From Bacteroides sp. (GTDB lineage Bacteria; Bacteroidota; Bacteroidia; Bacteroidales; Bacteroidaceae): DNA of 64,000 nucleotides. The stretch is from contig SUXX01000002.1 of the NCBI GenBank assembly GCA_015060735.1, positions 62,001 through 126,000 on the forward strand. The letters run 5' to 3'. The position numbers were made by a program, and so were the translations under genes. Positions within the stretch are counted from its first letter, which is position 1; every line of letters starts with the position of its first letter. Below, in pieces: positions 9,381-19,351 of this stretch. The notes beneath the pieces were generated by a model. The model made no database searches and was not told the origin of the DNA. It was given only the letters and a program-made list of their open reading frames with translations.

Positions 9381-9544
9381 TTTGCAAGTTGTTACGAATT
9401 ATATTTGGTGCAAAGTTACGTACTTCCCAATAAAGTGCAAGCGAAAACCAATGGACAAAACAAAGATGCCTAACGGCTTTAAACCGCTAGGCACCAACAT
9501 GTTACTATTTTTATCCGATGGACATTTTAATTTGCCATACTTTA

Positions 9545-10708
9545 TTACAAGGTATAAGTACCTTCAACCAGCTTACCCATTGCCCAAACGCCACGGATAT
9601 TCAAGTTGTCATCGAGAATCATCAAGTCGGCATCCTTGCCACGTTGCAAAGAACCCTTGCGATCGTAAACATTCATAATCTTGGCTGGAGTTTCAGAAGC
9701 CATACGTACGGCATCGTCCAAAGGAATTTCTGCCTTCTGAACCAATGTACGAATCAAGCGGTCCATGGTAGCCACACTACCGGCCAAGGCTGAGCGGTCG
9801 GACAACTTACATACACCGTCCTCGATGATGACACGAGGATCGAATGCCACTTGGCTATCGCTGGCTGCACAAGCCAAAGCATCGGTGATGACACAAGCAC
9901 GTTCCACACCCTTGATCTTATACACCATACGAAGAATGGTTGGAGGCACGTGAATACCATCGGCCACCACTTCGACAGTCATATCATCAATCAAGTAAAC
10001 ACTTTCGACCGTACCTTCGTACTTATACTCACGACGCTTGTGGAAACCCGGCATCGCATTGTAGAAGTGAGTAGCATGGGTATAACCCGATTCGTAAGCC
10101 ACACGGATATCTTCGTATTCGGCCTGTGTATGAGCTACCGAAGCAACGATGCCCTTGCCGGTGATATACTTGGCAAATTGCATAGCTCCAGGCAATTCAG
10201 GAGCAGCATCCCAACGCTTGATGCAATCCCACTTTTCAATGATAGGGATGTATTCCTTGGGATCCGGGTCCTTGATGTTTTCCGGAATCTGACCACCGGC
10301 CATCGCCATGTTCAAATAATGGCCTTCGAGGTGAAGACCCAGAATCGGGCTATTGGGTTCGGCCATCAACTTGGTACAGGTTTCGGCAGCCGCTTCAATC
10401 ATGGGTACGGTTGAAGAAGAAAGCGTTGGGAAAATACTGGTTGTACCGTGCTTCATGTGAGCAGCAATCGCCGTACGGAAAGCTTCTTCCGTACCTTCCA
10501 TAAAGTCGCCACCACCGCCACCGTGAACGTGGATTTCCACACCACCGGGAACAACGAACATTCCCTTGGCGTCAATCAGTTCGGCACCGACTACCGCCAA
10601 GTCACAATTAGTTACTTCAAGAATTTTATTATCTCTAATGATAACAGAGCCATCCTTCAACCATCCCTGAGGGGTGAGAATACGGGCATTAATAATTTGC
10701 GTTAACAT
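9545..10708 (-). CDS. nagA: N-acetylglucosamine-6-phosphate deacetylase
   Basis: HVHGGGGGDF, LGLHLEG, AHTQAEY, THFYNAMPGFHKR, TDAL motifs. Confidence 0.92.
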   Translation of the reverse strand: MLTQIINARILTPQGWLKDGSVIIRDNKILEVTNCDLAVVGAELIDAKGMFVVPGGVEIHVHGGGGGDFMEGTEEAFRTAIAAHMKHGTTSIFPTLSSSTVPMIEAAAETCTKLMAEPNSPILGLHLEGHYLNMAMAGGQIPENIKDPDPKEYIPIIEKWDCIKRWDAAPELPGAMQFAKYITGKGIVASVAHTQAEYEDIRVAYESGYTHATHFYNAMPGFHKRREYKYEGTVESVYLIDDMTVEVVADGIHVPPTILRMVYKIKGVERACVITDALACAASDSQVAFDPRVIIEDGVCKLSDRSALAGSVATMDRLIRTLVQKAEIPLDDAVRMASETPAKIMNVYDRKGSLQRGKDADLMILDDNLNIRGVWAMGKLVEGTYTL

Positions 10709-10732
10709 AGTATAGGTTTTTAGTTTTCTTCA

Positions 10733-12976
10733 TTATCTGTTTCCGGTTACGAAAGTAATCTCACCGGCCTTAATCAAATCTTCGTGAGTAATCAAATATT
10801 TACCATATTTCTTATCACCCAACTTGATTTCCTTGATATAGTCACCATTACCTTCTTTCTTGATGACGAGTTTATCCTTACCCCAGTATTTAGGATCCAA
10901 CTTGATTTCCACTTCATCGAAAGTAGGAGTAGTCAAAGTGTATTCAGGAACACCCGGACAATCTGGATAGAAACCTAACATGCTGAAGATAGCCCAAGTA
11001 GACATGGTACCGGTATCATCATTACCCGGAATACCGTTCGGCTTGGTTGTGAAATGCTTGGCCAGGAGTTCCTTTATCAACTTCTGAGTACGCCATTCTT
11101 CACCCTTGAAACGGCTGAACAGATACGGATATGCAATGTTAGGTTCGTTGGTCGGGTCGTAATTGCCACGGTCGAACACACTCTGCAACTTATCGACAAA
11201 CTTCTTGTTTCCACCCATCAACTTAGTCAAACCCTTGATATCGTGCGGAATGAAGAAGGTATAGTTCCAAGCATTACCTTCGTGGAAGCCCGGACTTGGT
11301 TCAAAGTTTTCACCCTGCTTCGGGTCGAACGGTTCATAGAACTTTCCTTCTTTAGTAATCGGGCGGAGTGTACCGAAATCCTTGCAATAATAGTTCTTAT
11401 ATCCCATCGAACGCTTATAGAACAACTTGGCATCTTCCTTCTTGCCTAAAGCTTCGGCCAAAGTAGACAAGGCATAGTCGGCTACATAATATTCCAAGGC
11501 GTGAGAAACCGAGTTATCGAACTGGCTTTCCATCGGCACATATCCCTTAGCCATGTAATCATCATTGTCCGGACGCATCAAGTTGTCCTTACCCGGAGTA
11601 GTGGCACTCTTGTACATAGCTTTGTATGCCAGATTGATGTCGAAATCCTTCAAGCCCTTCATCCAAGTATCTACGATAACAGGAATGGCAGGGTCACCTT
11701 CCATAGTAAGGGTTTCACGACCAAACAATTCCCACTTCGGGAACCAACCGTGTTCCTTGTACATATTCATCATGGAATGGATCATGTCCATCTGACGTTC
11801 CGGATAAACCAATGTCATCAACTGGTGTACGTTACGATAGGTATCCCACAAAGAGAATACGGTGTAACGGTTGCGGTTGGTAGTCAAAATCTTATCACCT
11901 TCCATTTGCGGATATTGTCCGCTAACATCCTGCAAGATATTCGGGTGAATCAAGGTGTGATACATAGCAGTATAGAATACGCCCTTTTGTTCTTCGGTGC
12001 CACCCTTTACGGTCATGCGAGACAAATCATCGTTCCATCTCTTGCGAGCATCTGCACGGAGCTTGTCAAATGTAGTACCAAATGGTTGTTCCTTTTCCAG
12101 GTTCAGACGAGCATTTTCAACGCTGACGAAAGAAACGCCGACACTTACTTCGATAACTTCATTTTCTGTGGTATTGAAGGTAAACCAAGCACCTACATCA
12201 TCACCACTCATCTCCTTGGTGTACGACTTATACAATTTATACTTACCGGCTGTATTGTCCCAAGCGGCTTCAGCAGTCATCGGACGCATCTTTTTCCAAT
12301 AGCCACGTTCTGCCGGTACCTTATTTATACGCATCACAAAATAGATAGGGAAAACAGCATCGGGAACATAACAGAAAGTACCCAACAATTTAGAACCTTC
12401 TATTTCGCGTTCGTTGACAAAACGAACGGTAGCACCACTTTCGTTAGTCAAGCCTTCGCCTAAGTTCATCAATAAGTTACCTTTACCGGCCGGGAAAGTA
12501 AAACGGGCCAAACTGGTACGCGGAGTAGCAGTCAATTCACATTTAATGCCATACTTGTCCAACTTATTGGAATAGTAACCCGGTGTAGCAGTTTCCTGGC
12601 TATAAACACTACCGTAGTTTTCATAGTTCACATTCAACTCACCAGCCGTAGGCATCAGCAATAAAGAGCCTAATTCCGGACAACCGACACCACTCAAATT
12701 GACATGAGCAAAACCTGTCAGATACTTGTTGTTGAACTCATACGGAGTAGACCACCATTGTTTGTCCTTATTAATTCTGTTTTCAGGAACATTCCCCATC
12801 ACATTGAACGGAGTAACCGACATCATACCTTGCGGACAAACAGCCCCCGGATTAGTCGTACCATAATTCGTGGTTCCCACAAAAGGATTTACATAGTCTA
12901 CCGGTTCTTTCTGAGCCGAAGCCGAAAGCAATGAGAAACATGCAATCCCTGTTAAAAGAAAGATTTTTTTCATCAT
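10733..12976 (-). CDS. GH92 family alpha-mannosidase
   Basis: 'PVDYVNPFVGT', 'SLWDTYRNVHQLMTLVYPER', 'GNDDTGTMSTWAIFSMLGFYPDCPG'. Confidence 0.95.
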   Translation of the reverse strand: MMKKIFLLTGIACFSLLSASAQKEPVDYVNPFVGTTNYGTTNPGAVCPQGMMSVTPFNVMGNVPENRINKDKQWWSTPYEFNNKYLTGFAHVNLSGVGCPELGSLLLMPTAGELNVNYENYGSVYSQETATPGYYSNKLDKYGIKCELTATPRTSLARFTFPAGKGNLLMNLGEGLTNESGATVRFVNEREIEGSKLLGTFCYVPDAVFPIYFVMRINKVPAERGYWKKMRPMTAEAAWDNTAGKYKLYKSYTKEMSGDDVGAWFTFNTTENEVIEVSVGVSFVSVENARLNLEKEQPFGTTFDKLRADARKRWNDDLSRMTVKGGTEEQKGVFYTAMYHTLIHPNILQDVSGQYPQMEGDKILTTNRNRYTVFSLWDTYRNVHQLMTLVYPERQMDMIHSMMNMYKEHGWFPKWELFGRETLTMEGDPAIPVIVDTWMKGLKDFDINLAYKAMYKSATTPGKDNLMRPDNDDYMAKGYVPMESQFDNSVSHALEYYVADYALSTLAEALGKKEDAKLFYKRSMGYKNYYCKDFGTLRPITKEGKFYEPFDPKQGENFEPSPGFHEGNAWNYTFFIPHDIKGLTKLMGGNKKFVDKLQSVFDRGNYDPTNEPNIAYPYLFSRFKGEEWRTQKLIKELLAKHFTTKPNGIPGNDDTGTMSTWAIFSMLGFYPDCPGVPEYTLTTPTFDEVEIKLDPKYWGKDKLVIKKEGNGDYIKEIKLGDKKYGKYLITHEDLIKAGEITFVTGNR

Positions 12977-12987
12977 AGTATTATTAA

Positions 12988-15546
12988 TTATTTAGTTATA
13001 CCTTTCAAATGTCTGATTTTAATTTCAAGTGGTTCCGCCTTTTTGATTTGGTCGGAAGTAATGACAATTTTCTTGGTTTGTCCCGGCAACAAATCGAAGA
13101 AGTTATCCGTATATCTAGCTCCTTGTACCGGAATTTCAATGAAGATATCGCGTGCCAATTGTTTGGCCGACAATGTTATCTCGCATCGGCCATCTAACTG
13201 CTTAATCTTGGTTCGGATTTGAGTTTCCGGCAAATTCTGATCCTTCGGATAATTGAAATAATAAATTTCTTCAGAAAGTATCTGGCCTTGTGAGCTCTTC
13301 AATGTCATCAACAAGAACGTATTGCTTGGGTCAGCAGCCAATGTAGCATAATCTTCCTTACAATAGACTACAGAAGAATTCGCGGGAACTTCGCCCTTCA
13401 CCGTCTTTTGGTTTAAGACCTTTCCCTCAAAATTCATGACCTTTAACTGTAAAGTGGTATTCTTCACTGCATCCAGTTCATCAGAAAGAGTATAGATGCA
13501 AAGCTCGTTACCTTCTTTAAATGCATTCAAGAGAATAGGAGCAAATGCACGCTTCCCCTGATAATGCATAGCTTTCCAGTTGCCATAATAATCGATGCTG
13601 GACCAAGACACTACCGGCCAACTATCGTTTAACTGCCAATACAAGCTACCCATGCAATAAGGACGGTTACGACGATGAGCCTCAATGCCATGGCGAATTC
13701 CGAAGCCTTGTAAAACCAATCCTTTGTAAACCAATTCTTCGAAGTCTTCCGGCACATCATAATACAAAGCCATGGTCTTCTTTATCAATGCATTGCCGAT
13801 AGATGCCTTTTGATGGGCATTCATTACATCCGATTCTAAGGCATAGTCTTTCGGTTCGGCAAAAGTAGCAATAGTCTTCATTTCCGGGAATGCCTGAAAA
13901 CCATATTCACTCATGAAACGAGGCAGTTCTGTGTCGAAACTTTCAAAAGGCTTTTGACCATACCAAGTTCCCCAATTGTGGCTATCCGCAATCTTCCAAC
14001 TATGAGGACGTCCCCAGTTTGCTTCATACGGAGAACCGTGCATATAGAAGCGATCGGCATCATATTCTTTCACCATGGACGGAAGCAACTGATGGAATAG
14101 CTTATTATAACCTTCTTTCATCTCTTCCCAAATGGCCGGATTGGCATATTTCTTATCCCAGCCCCAATAACGCATGCCTTCATAAATTTCGTTATTACCA
14201 CACCACATAGCCAAACAAGCATGATTACGCAAACGCTTGATATTATACTTGGCTTCCTCACTAACCCGACGCAAGAAGTTAGGGTCGGAAGGATAGGTAG
14301 TACAAGCAAAAATAAAGTCTTGCCATACCAAGATACCCATTTCATCGGCAGCATCATAAAAACGGTTGTCTTCATAAATACCACCTCCCCATACACGAAT
14401 CATATTATGATTGGCATCCTTTACGTCCTTCATTAACTGATAATAACGCTCAGTTGTAACATTAGGAAGCAGAGCATCATCTGGAATAAAGTTGGCCCCT
14501 TTCGCAAACATCGGCTGACCGTTCACAACAAAATAGAATGACTTACCATCCTTATCGTCTTCCATCACAACCTTTATCGTACGAAGTCCGACACGTTTTT
14601 TCTCTGTAGCAACAACCTTATCATCTACTTTCACCGCAATTTCAAAATCGTACAAGGCGGCTTCTCCCCAACCATTTGGCATCCACAGATGAGGATTAGT
14701 TATCTCGATAGGCCAATTCAATTTATTCATACCTGGCTGCAAAGTCATGGAGGTACGTTCCGTCACCTTGTTACCTTTATATGAATAGGTCAATTCCACT
14801 TCTGCCTGTCGAGACGTTTCTGCAAGACTATTTACTTCCAAAAGATTGTTTACTTTCGCCAAGTCCTTGCTTATAGCCACCTGCTGAACGAAATAATCTT
14901 GAATACGGGCCTCATCATATAGCGTCAATGTCACCGGACGCCAAATACCACTGGTTGCCAAACGAATTCCCCAGTCCCAACCATAGCTATACGGAGCCTT
15001 TCGGCTATAAATGCTTACTCGTGTCTTGCTATGGTCATTGTCAGCCGGATATTCAAATCCATCGGTTTCCCATTGTGGAAGAGCTTGCTTAATCGGGGAA
15101 TGAAAATAAACTTGCAAACGGTTTTCTCCTTCACGCAACACATCTTGAACGGGTAATTCATAACCAACAAACATATTGTCTGTACGTTCCAATAACGAAC
15201 CATTCAGATAAATATCGGCATAAGTATCCAAACCCTCAAAGTTCAGAACCGCAGCCTGGTGGTTCAACTGTTCTTTCGACAACACAAATGTTGTCCGATA
15301 CTGCCAGTCTTCCTTTTCCACCCATTGAACTTTCTCTTCGTTCATCCCGTAAAACGGATTAATCAACTTATCATTGTCAATCAAATCCTGATGTACGGTG
15401 CCTGGAACTGTGGCCGGCATCCATTCTCCCTTTCCTACTTGCGAGAACTTCCAGCCTTGGTGCAACTTTATTGTTTCCGGAGCAGTCTGTGCTCCTAAAC
15501 AGATGGGGAAACATCCCAACATCATCAACCATTTTAATCCTTTCAT
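12988..15546 (-). CDS. GH2 family beta-mannosidase
   Basis: 'NMIRVWGGGIYEDNRFYDAADEMGILVWQDFIFACTTYP', 'WCGNNE', 'MSEYGFQAFP'. Confidence 0.95.
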   Translation of the reverse strand: MKGLKWLMMLGCFPICLGAQTAPETIKLHQGWKFSQVGKGEWMPATVPGTVHQDLIDNDKLINPFYGMNEEKVQWVEKEDWQYRTTFVLSKEQLNHQAAVLNFEGLDTYADIYLNGSLLERTDNMFVGYELPVQDVLREGENRLQVYFHSPIKQALPQWETDGFEYPADNDHSKTRVSIYSRKAPYSYGWDWGIRLATSGIWRPVTLTLYDEARIQDYFVQQVAISKDLAKVNNLLEVNSLAETSRQAEVELTYSYKGNKVTERTSMTLQPGMNKLNWPIEITNPHLWMPNGWGEAALYDFEIAVKVDDKVVATEKKRVGLRTIKVVMEDDKDGKSFYFVVNGQPMFAKGANFIPDDALLPNVTTERYYQLMKDVKDANHNMIRVWGGGIYEDNRFYDAADEMGILVWQDFIFACTTYPSDPNFLRRVSEEAKYNIKRLRNHACLAMWCGNNEIYEGMRYWGWDKKYANPAIWEEMKEGYNKLFHQLLPSMVKEYDADRFYMHGSPYEANWGRPHSWKIADSHNWGTWYGQKPFESFDTELPRFMSEYGFQAFPEMKTIATFAEPKDYALESDVMNAHQKASIGNALIKKTMALYYDVPEDFEELVYKGLVLQGFGIRHGIEAHRRNRPYCMGSLYWQLNDSWPVVSWSSIDYYGNWKAMHYQGKRAFAPILLNAFKEGNELCIYTLSDELDAVKNTTLQLKVMNFEGKVLNQKTVKGEVPANSSVVYCKEDYATLAADPSNTFLLMTLKSSQGQILSEEIYYFNYPKDQNLPETQIRTKIKQLDGRCEITLSAKQLARDIFIEIPVQGARYTDNFFDLLPGQTKKIVITSDQIKKAEPLEIKIRHLKGITK

Positions 15547-15557
15547 GTATCTTATTT

Positions 15558-17210
15558 TTATTTATCCTTATTATGTAAATTCCGAACAATATCCTTTAAT
15601 GCAATTGCTTGAAACGTCATATGTGCCACACTCCCTTCATACAGAATACCTACCGTTTCCTTATCAATCATCGTCAAACAAGAATATCCCCAACTATATC
15701 CTGAATCAATCAACAATTGATTGTCAGAGAGCCAGGTATATCCTCCATCCAAGCTTGCTTTGATAGTCATACTATGACGACCTTCTGTTGTATTCGGGTT
15801 AGAGAATAATAAAATATCCTTTCCCAACACATTATCTTCAGCCTTCACATGAATCAAACTAGCCATACAGATTGACTCTTGCAAAGCTGTTCGAGAAGAC
15901 TCATGTTCTTTCCAGGTTTCACCCATATCTGTTGTAATGGAGACAGCCCTACTTCCTCCGCGATTGTCACGCATGTTCAACATCAATACTCCGGGAGCTA
16001 TTTCTGCTACTTGCGATTCAGTGGTATTGGTGCGGGCATGCTTACTAACCTTCCAAGTCTTGCCATGATCTTTACTATACATAATGCCTGCATTGGGAAT
16101 TTTATTCTTTCCTATATATTGGCTTGCAAAAACCAATGTCCCATCTTCCATTGAAATTCCCCTTCCCGGTCCTTGAAAAAAGAAATACCAAGAAGGATCC
16201 TTCATTTGCTTGGTTACATTAATGGGAGCTGACCAAGTTCGGCCATCATCCTCACTCTTTACCATCATTAATTGTGCGGTCTGCTCTTTCTCCATTCCCG
16301 GCATCGAGTTCGTCCAAGCTCTGTTCCAACCCATTCCGTGCGTCCACGCAGCCACAATCCAAACCGTTCCCGTTTGCTTATCCACCAAGATAGCAGGGTC
16401 TCCGCATCCATTTTGAGCCTTAGGTAAACCACCATATTCACCAAACGACATCGGAATACGCATTTTCTCCCAGGTTTGACCACCGTCTGTACTTCTGCTC
16501 AGACCTATTTCCACATACTCTTGCAAATCGGCACTATTGTTATAACGGGCATCGTAAACACCCAATAATGTACCTTTATTTGTCGTCACTAAACCAGGAA
16601 TACGATAAGATTCCACTCCATCGTCACCTGAATGTCTGACTCCAATGCCCAGATAGCGAGCTTGTTGTTTGTTCACATTTTGTATCGGAGCATACACTTC
16701 ATCCAGCTTAACACTGACGATGCTGGCAGATACCTTAGAACGGACAGATGCATTGGGACGCATCTGCAAGCTAATCCAAAAATAATTAATCCCTGGGAAT
16801 AAATGCTGATTGGCCTGAAGAATAAATTCACGCTGAGGAGAATCTATTCGGGATTTCAAAACAGAATAAGAAGGATTAGCCACAAGTGTATTCCCAGGCA
16901 AACGATTGGCTATATAATCCACATTCGGAGAATAATAGATACCCGGACGACCGGCTCCTTCTGTTCCGCTATAATAGAGTTTTACTGCCGCAATTTCTTC
17001 TAAATTAACCGATGCATCAAAACAAAGCTTCACTTCCTTCAAGGATTTATTCTGCTTGGCATCCACCCTTACATTGAAAAGCACATTATCTTGCCTTTCA
17101 ATTAAAATGGGGATTTGAGGCTCGTATACAGCAACTGTATCTTGAGCATAAACATGCTGAACAAAAAGCCAGCATAGGACGGAAATCCATATCGAAGATT
17201 GTGTTTTCAT
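15558..17210 (-). CDS. nanH: GH33 sialidase (exo-alpha-sialidase), secreted
   Basis: 'SYRIPGLVTTNKGTLLGVYDARY', Asp-box repeats (SRSTDGGQTW, SEDDGRTW, SKDHGKTW, TTDMGETW, SLDGGYTW). Confidence 0.95.
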   Translation of the reverse strand: MKTQSSIWISVLCWLFVQHVYAQDTVAVYEPQIPILIERQDNVLFNVRVDAKQNKSLKEVKLCFDASVNLEEIAAVKLYYSGTEGAGRPGIYYSPNVDYIANRLPGNTLVANPSYSVLKSRIDSPQREFILQANQHLFPGINYFWISLQMRPNASVRSKVSASIVSVKLDEVYAPIQNVNKQQARYLGIGVRHSGDDGVESYRIPGLVTTNKGTLLGVYDARYNNSADLQEYVEIGLSRSTDGGQTWEKMRIPMSFGEYGGLPKAQNGCGDPAILVDKQTGTVWIVAAWTHGMGWNRAWTNSMPGMEKEQTAQLMMVKSEDDGRTWSAPINVTKQMKDPSWYFFFQGPGRGISMEDGTLVFASQYIGKNKIPNAGIMYSKDHGKTWKVSKHARTNTTESQVAEIAPGVLMLNMRDNRGGSRAVSITTDMGETWKEHESSRTALQESICMASLIHVKAEDNVLGKDILLFSNPNTTEGRHSMTIKASLDGGYTWLSDNQLLIDSGYSWGYSCLTMIDKETVGILYEGSVAHMTFQAIALKDIVRNLHNKDK

Positions 17211-17324
17211 GGCATACTCTTTAACTCGGTAAAATTAAAAAAATGTATAGACATGCCCAAATAAATACACAAAAAAGGACTATAAAAAGAATATTTCCTT
17301 ATTATAGTCCTTAAAACAATGTTG

Positions 17325-17396
17325 TACACCCGATGAGAATCGAACTCATATCGTCGGAACCGGAATCCGGTATTCTATCCATTGAACTACGGGTGC
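17325..17396 (-). tRNA. tRNA-Arg (anticodon CCG)
   Basis: reverse complement GCACCCGTAGTTCAATGGATAGAATACCGGATTCCGGTTCCGACGATATGAGTTCGATTCTCATCGGGTGT folds as cloverleaf; loop TTCCGGT. Confidence 0.9.
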
Positions 17397-17596
17397 CTAT
17401 TTCATAAGCGGTGCAAATGTACAAATAATCTCATTCAATGCCTAACAAAACCGCAAAAAAGTCACAAAATCAAACGAACGTACAGCAAACTAAGCTTTTC
17501 ACAAACATATTGATTATTAATTACCCCTTTCTTCTACCAACAATACAAAAAATCACTATATTTGCGAACGATTAATACTAAAAGAAAAGAACAACC

Positions 17597-18637
17597 ATGA
17601 GCTATCTTATCAAACCCAATAACTATAAGCCATTACTTGATTTAAAGCAAACAGAACTGGGAATCAAACAAATAAAGGATTTCTTCCAACAGAACTTATC
17701 CTCCGAATTACGTTTGCGAAGAGTAACTGCTCCCCTATTCGTCTTAAAAGGGATGGGTATCAACGATGACTTAAGTGGCACAGAGCGAGCCGTATCCTTT
17801 CCCATCAAGGATTTGAACGATTCGCAGGCAGAAGTCGTACATTCATTGGCCAAATGGAAACGATTGACTTTGGCCGAATACAAGATTGGTCCGGGCTACG
17901 GCATCTACACCGATATGAATGCTATCCGTGCTGACGAAGAACTGGGAAATCTTCACTCCCTGTATGTAGACCAATGGGATTGGGAACGCACCATCACCCC
18001 GGAACAACGAACCGTTTCGTTCTTGAAACAAATCGTAACACGAATCTATTCTGCCATGCGAAGAACCGAATACATGATTTGTGAAGCATATCCCCAAATC
18101 CGGCCGTTCCTTCCTCATGACATACACTTTATCCATGCAGAAGAATTGCTACAAAAATTCCCCGACCTGAGTCCCAAAGAAAGAGAACATGCTATCACCC
18201 AAGAATATGGGGCCGTATTCATTATTGGCATCGGAGGGAAATTAAGCGATGGAAAAGAACACGACCTTCGTGCTCCCGACTACGATGATTATAGCACCAT
18301 CGACCCGGCAACCCAACTCCCCGGCTTGAATGGTGACTTACTCATTTGGAATAAGGTACTGAACCGTTCCATCGAACTTTCATCCATGGGTATCCGTGTA
18401 GATAAAGAAGCTTTACTCAGACAATTGCAAATCAGCGGACAAGAACATCGCAAGGAACTTTATTTTCACAAACGATTATTGGAAGGAAGCTTACCACTCT
18501 GTATTGGTGGAGGGATAGGTCAATCACGCCTATGTATGCTTTATCTTCAAAAAGCACACATAGGTGAAATACAAGCCAGTATTTGGCCCGAAGAGATGAG
18601 AAAACAATGCACCGAATGGGGCATGCCATTAATTTAA
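17597..18637 (+). CDS. asnA: aspartate--ammonia ligase
   Basis: '[10 protein letters not shown]', '[10 protein letters not shown]', '[28 protein letters not shown]'. Confidence 0.95.
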   Translation: MSYLIKPNNYKPLLDLKQTELGIKQIKDFFQQNLSSELRLRRVTAPLFVLKGMGINDDLSGTERAVSFPIKDLNDSQAEVVHSLAKWKRLTLAEYKIGPGYGIYTDMNAIRADEELGNLHSLYVDQWDWERTITPEQRTVSFLKQIVTRIYSAMRRTEYMICEAYPQIRPFLPHDIHFIHAEELLQKFPDLSPKEREHAITQEYGAVFIIGIGGKLSDGKEHDLRAPDYDDYSTIDPATQLPGLNGDLLIWNKVLNRSIELSSMGIRVDKEALLRQLQISGQEHRKELYFHKRLLEGSLPLCIGGGIGQSRLCMLYLQKAHIGEIQASIWPEEMRKQCTEWGMPLI

Positions 18638-18656
18638 TTACTCACCAAGCCATCAT

Positions 18657-19319
18657 ATGAACGTACAAATAGAAGAAAGTTGGAAACAACATTTGTCCTC
18701 GGAATTTGAAAAAGATTATTTCATCCGTTTGACTGAATTCGTACGAGCCGAATATCACTCTACGACAATCTACCCCCCGGGAAGATTTATTTTCAACGCA
18801 TTCAATCTTTGTCCTTTCCACAAGACGAAAGTGGTTATCATAGGACAGGACCCATACCATGGCCCCGGACAAGCTCACGGACTTTGCTTTTCGGTTAATG
18901 ACGGTGTACCTTTCCCTCCGTCCTTACAAAATATCTTCAAGGAGATTTTATCTGATTTAGGAACTCCGATTCCTACAAGTGGCAATCTAACTCGTTGGGC
19001 TAACCAAGGAGTATTGCTACTGAACGCAACCTTAACCGTCCGTGCTCACCAAGCCGGTTCACATCAACGAAAAGGTTGGGAAGAGTTTACCGATGCCGCG
19101 ATTCGCATCCTTGCCGAGCAACAAGAAAACCTGGTTTTCATCTTATGGGGAGCCTATGCCCAAAAGAAAGGTGCTTTCATTGACCGAAATAAACATTTAG
19201 TGTTAGCCTCCGCCCATCCATCACCGCTTTCAGCTTATAATGGTTTTTTCGGGAACAGACATTTCAGTCGGGCGAATGAATATTTGATTGCTCATGGTAA
19301 AGAACCTATTGATTGGTAA
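18657..19319 (+). CDS. ung: uracil-DNA glycosylase
   Basis: '[22 protein letters not shown]', '[24 protein letters not shown]'. Confidence 0.97.
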   Translation: MNVQIEESWKQHLSSEFEKDYFIRLTEFVRAEYHSTTIYPPGRFIFNAFNLCPFHKTKVVIIGQDPYHGPGQAHGLCFSVNDGVPFPPSLQNIFKEILSDLGTPIPTSGNLTRWANQGVLLLNATLTVRAHQAGSHQRKGWEEFTDAAIRILAEQQENLVFILWGAYAQKKGAFIDRNKHLVLASAHPSPLSAYNGFFGNRHFSRANEYLIAHGKEPIDW

Positions 19320-19320
19320 A

Positions 19321-19350
19321 AAAGGTCTGCTTGAGAAGCAGACCTTTTTT
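19321..19350. terminator. hairpin aaaggtctgctt-gag-aagcagacctttttt
   Basis: 12-bp perfect stem and T-run between convergent genes. Confidence 0.85.
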
Positions 19351-19351
19351 A

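Noticed and set aside
9851-12463. Long plus-strand ORFs (9851..10414, 11501..12463) antisense to nagA and GH92
   Set aside because: They lie fully opposite well-supported conserved genes and have no recognisable protein features; typical shadow ORFs.
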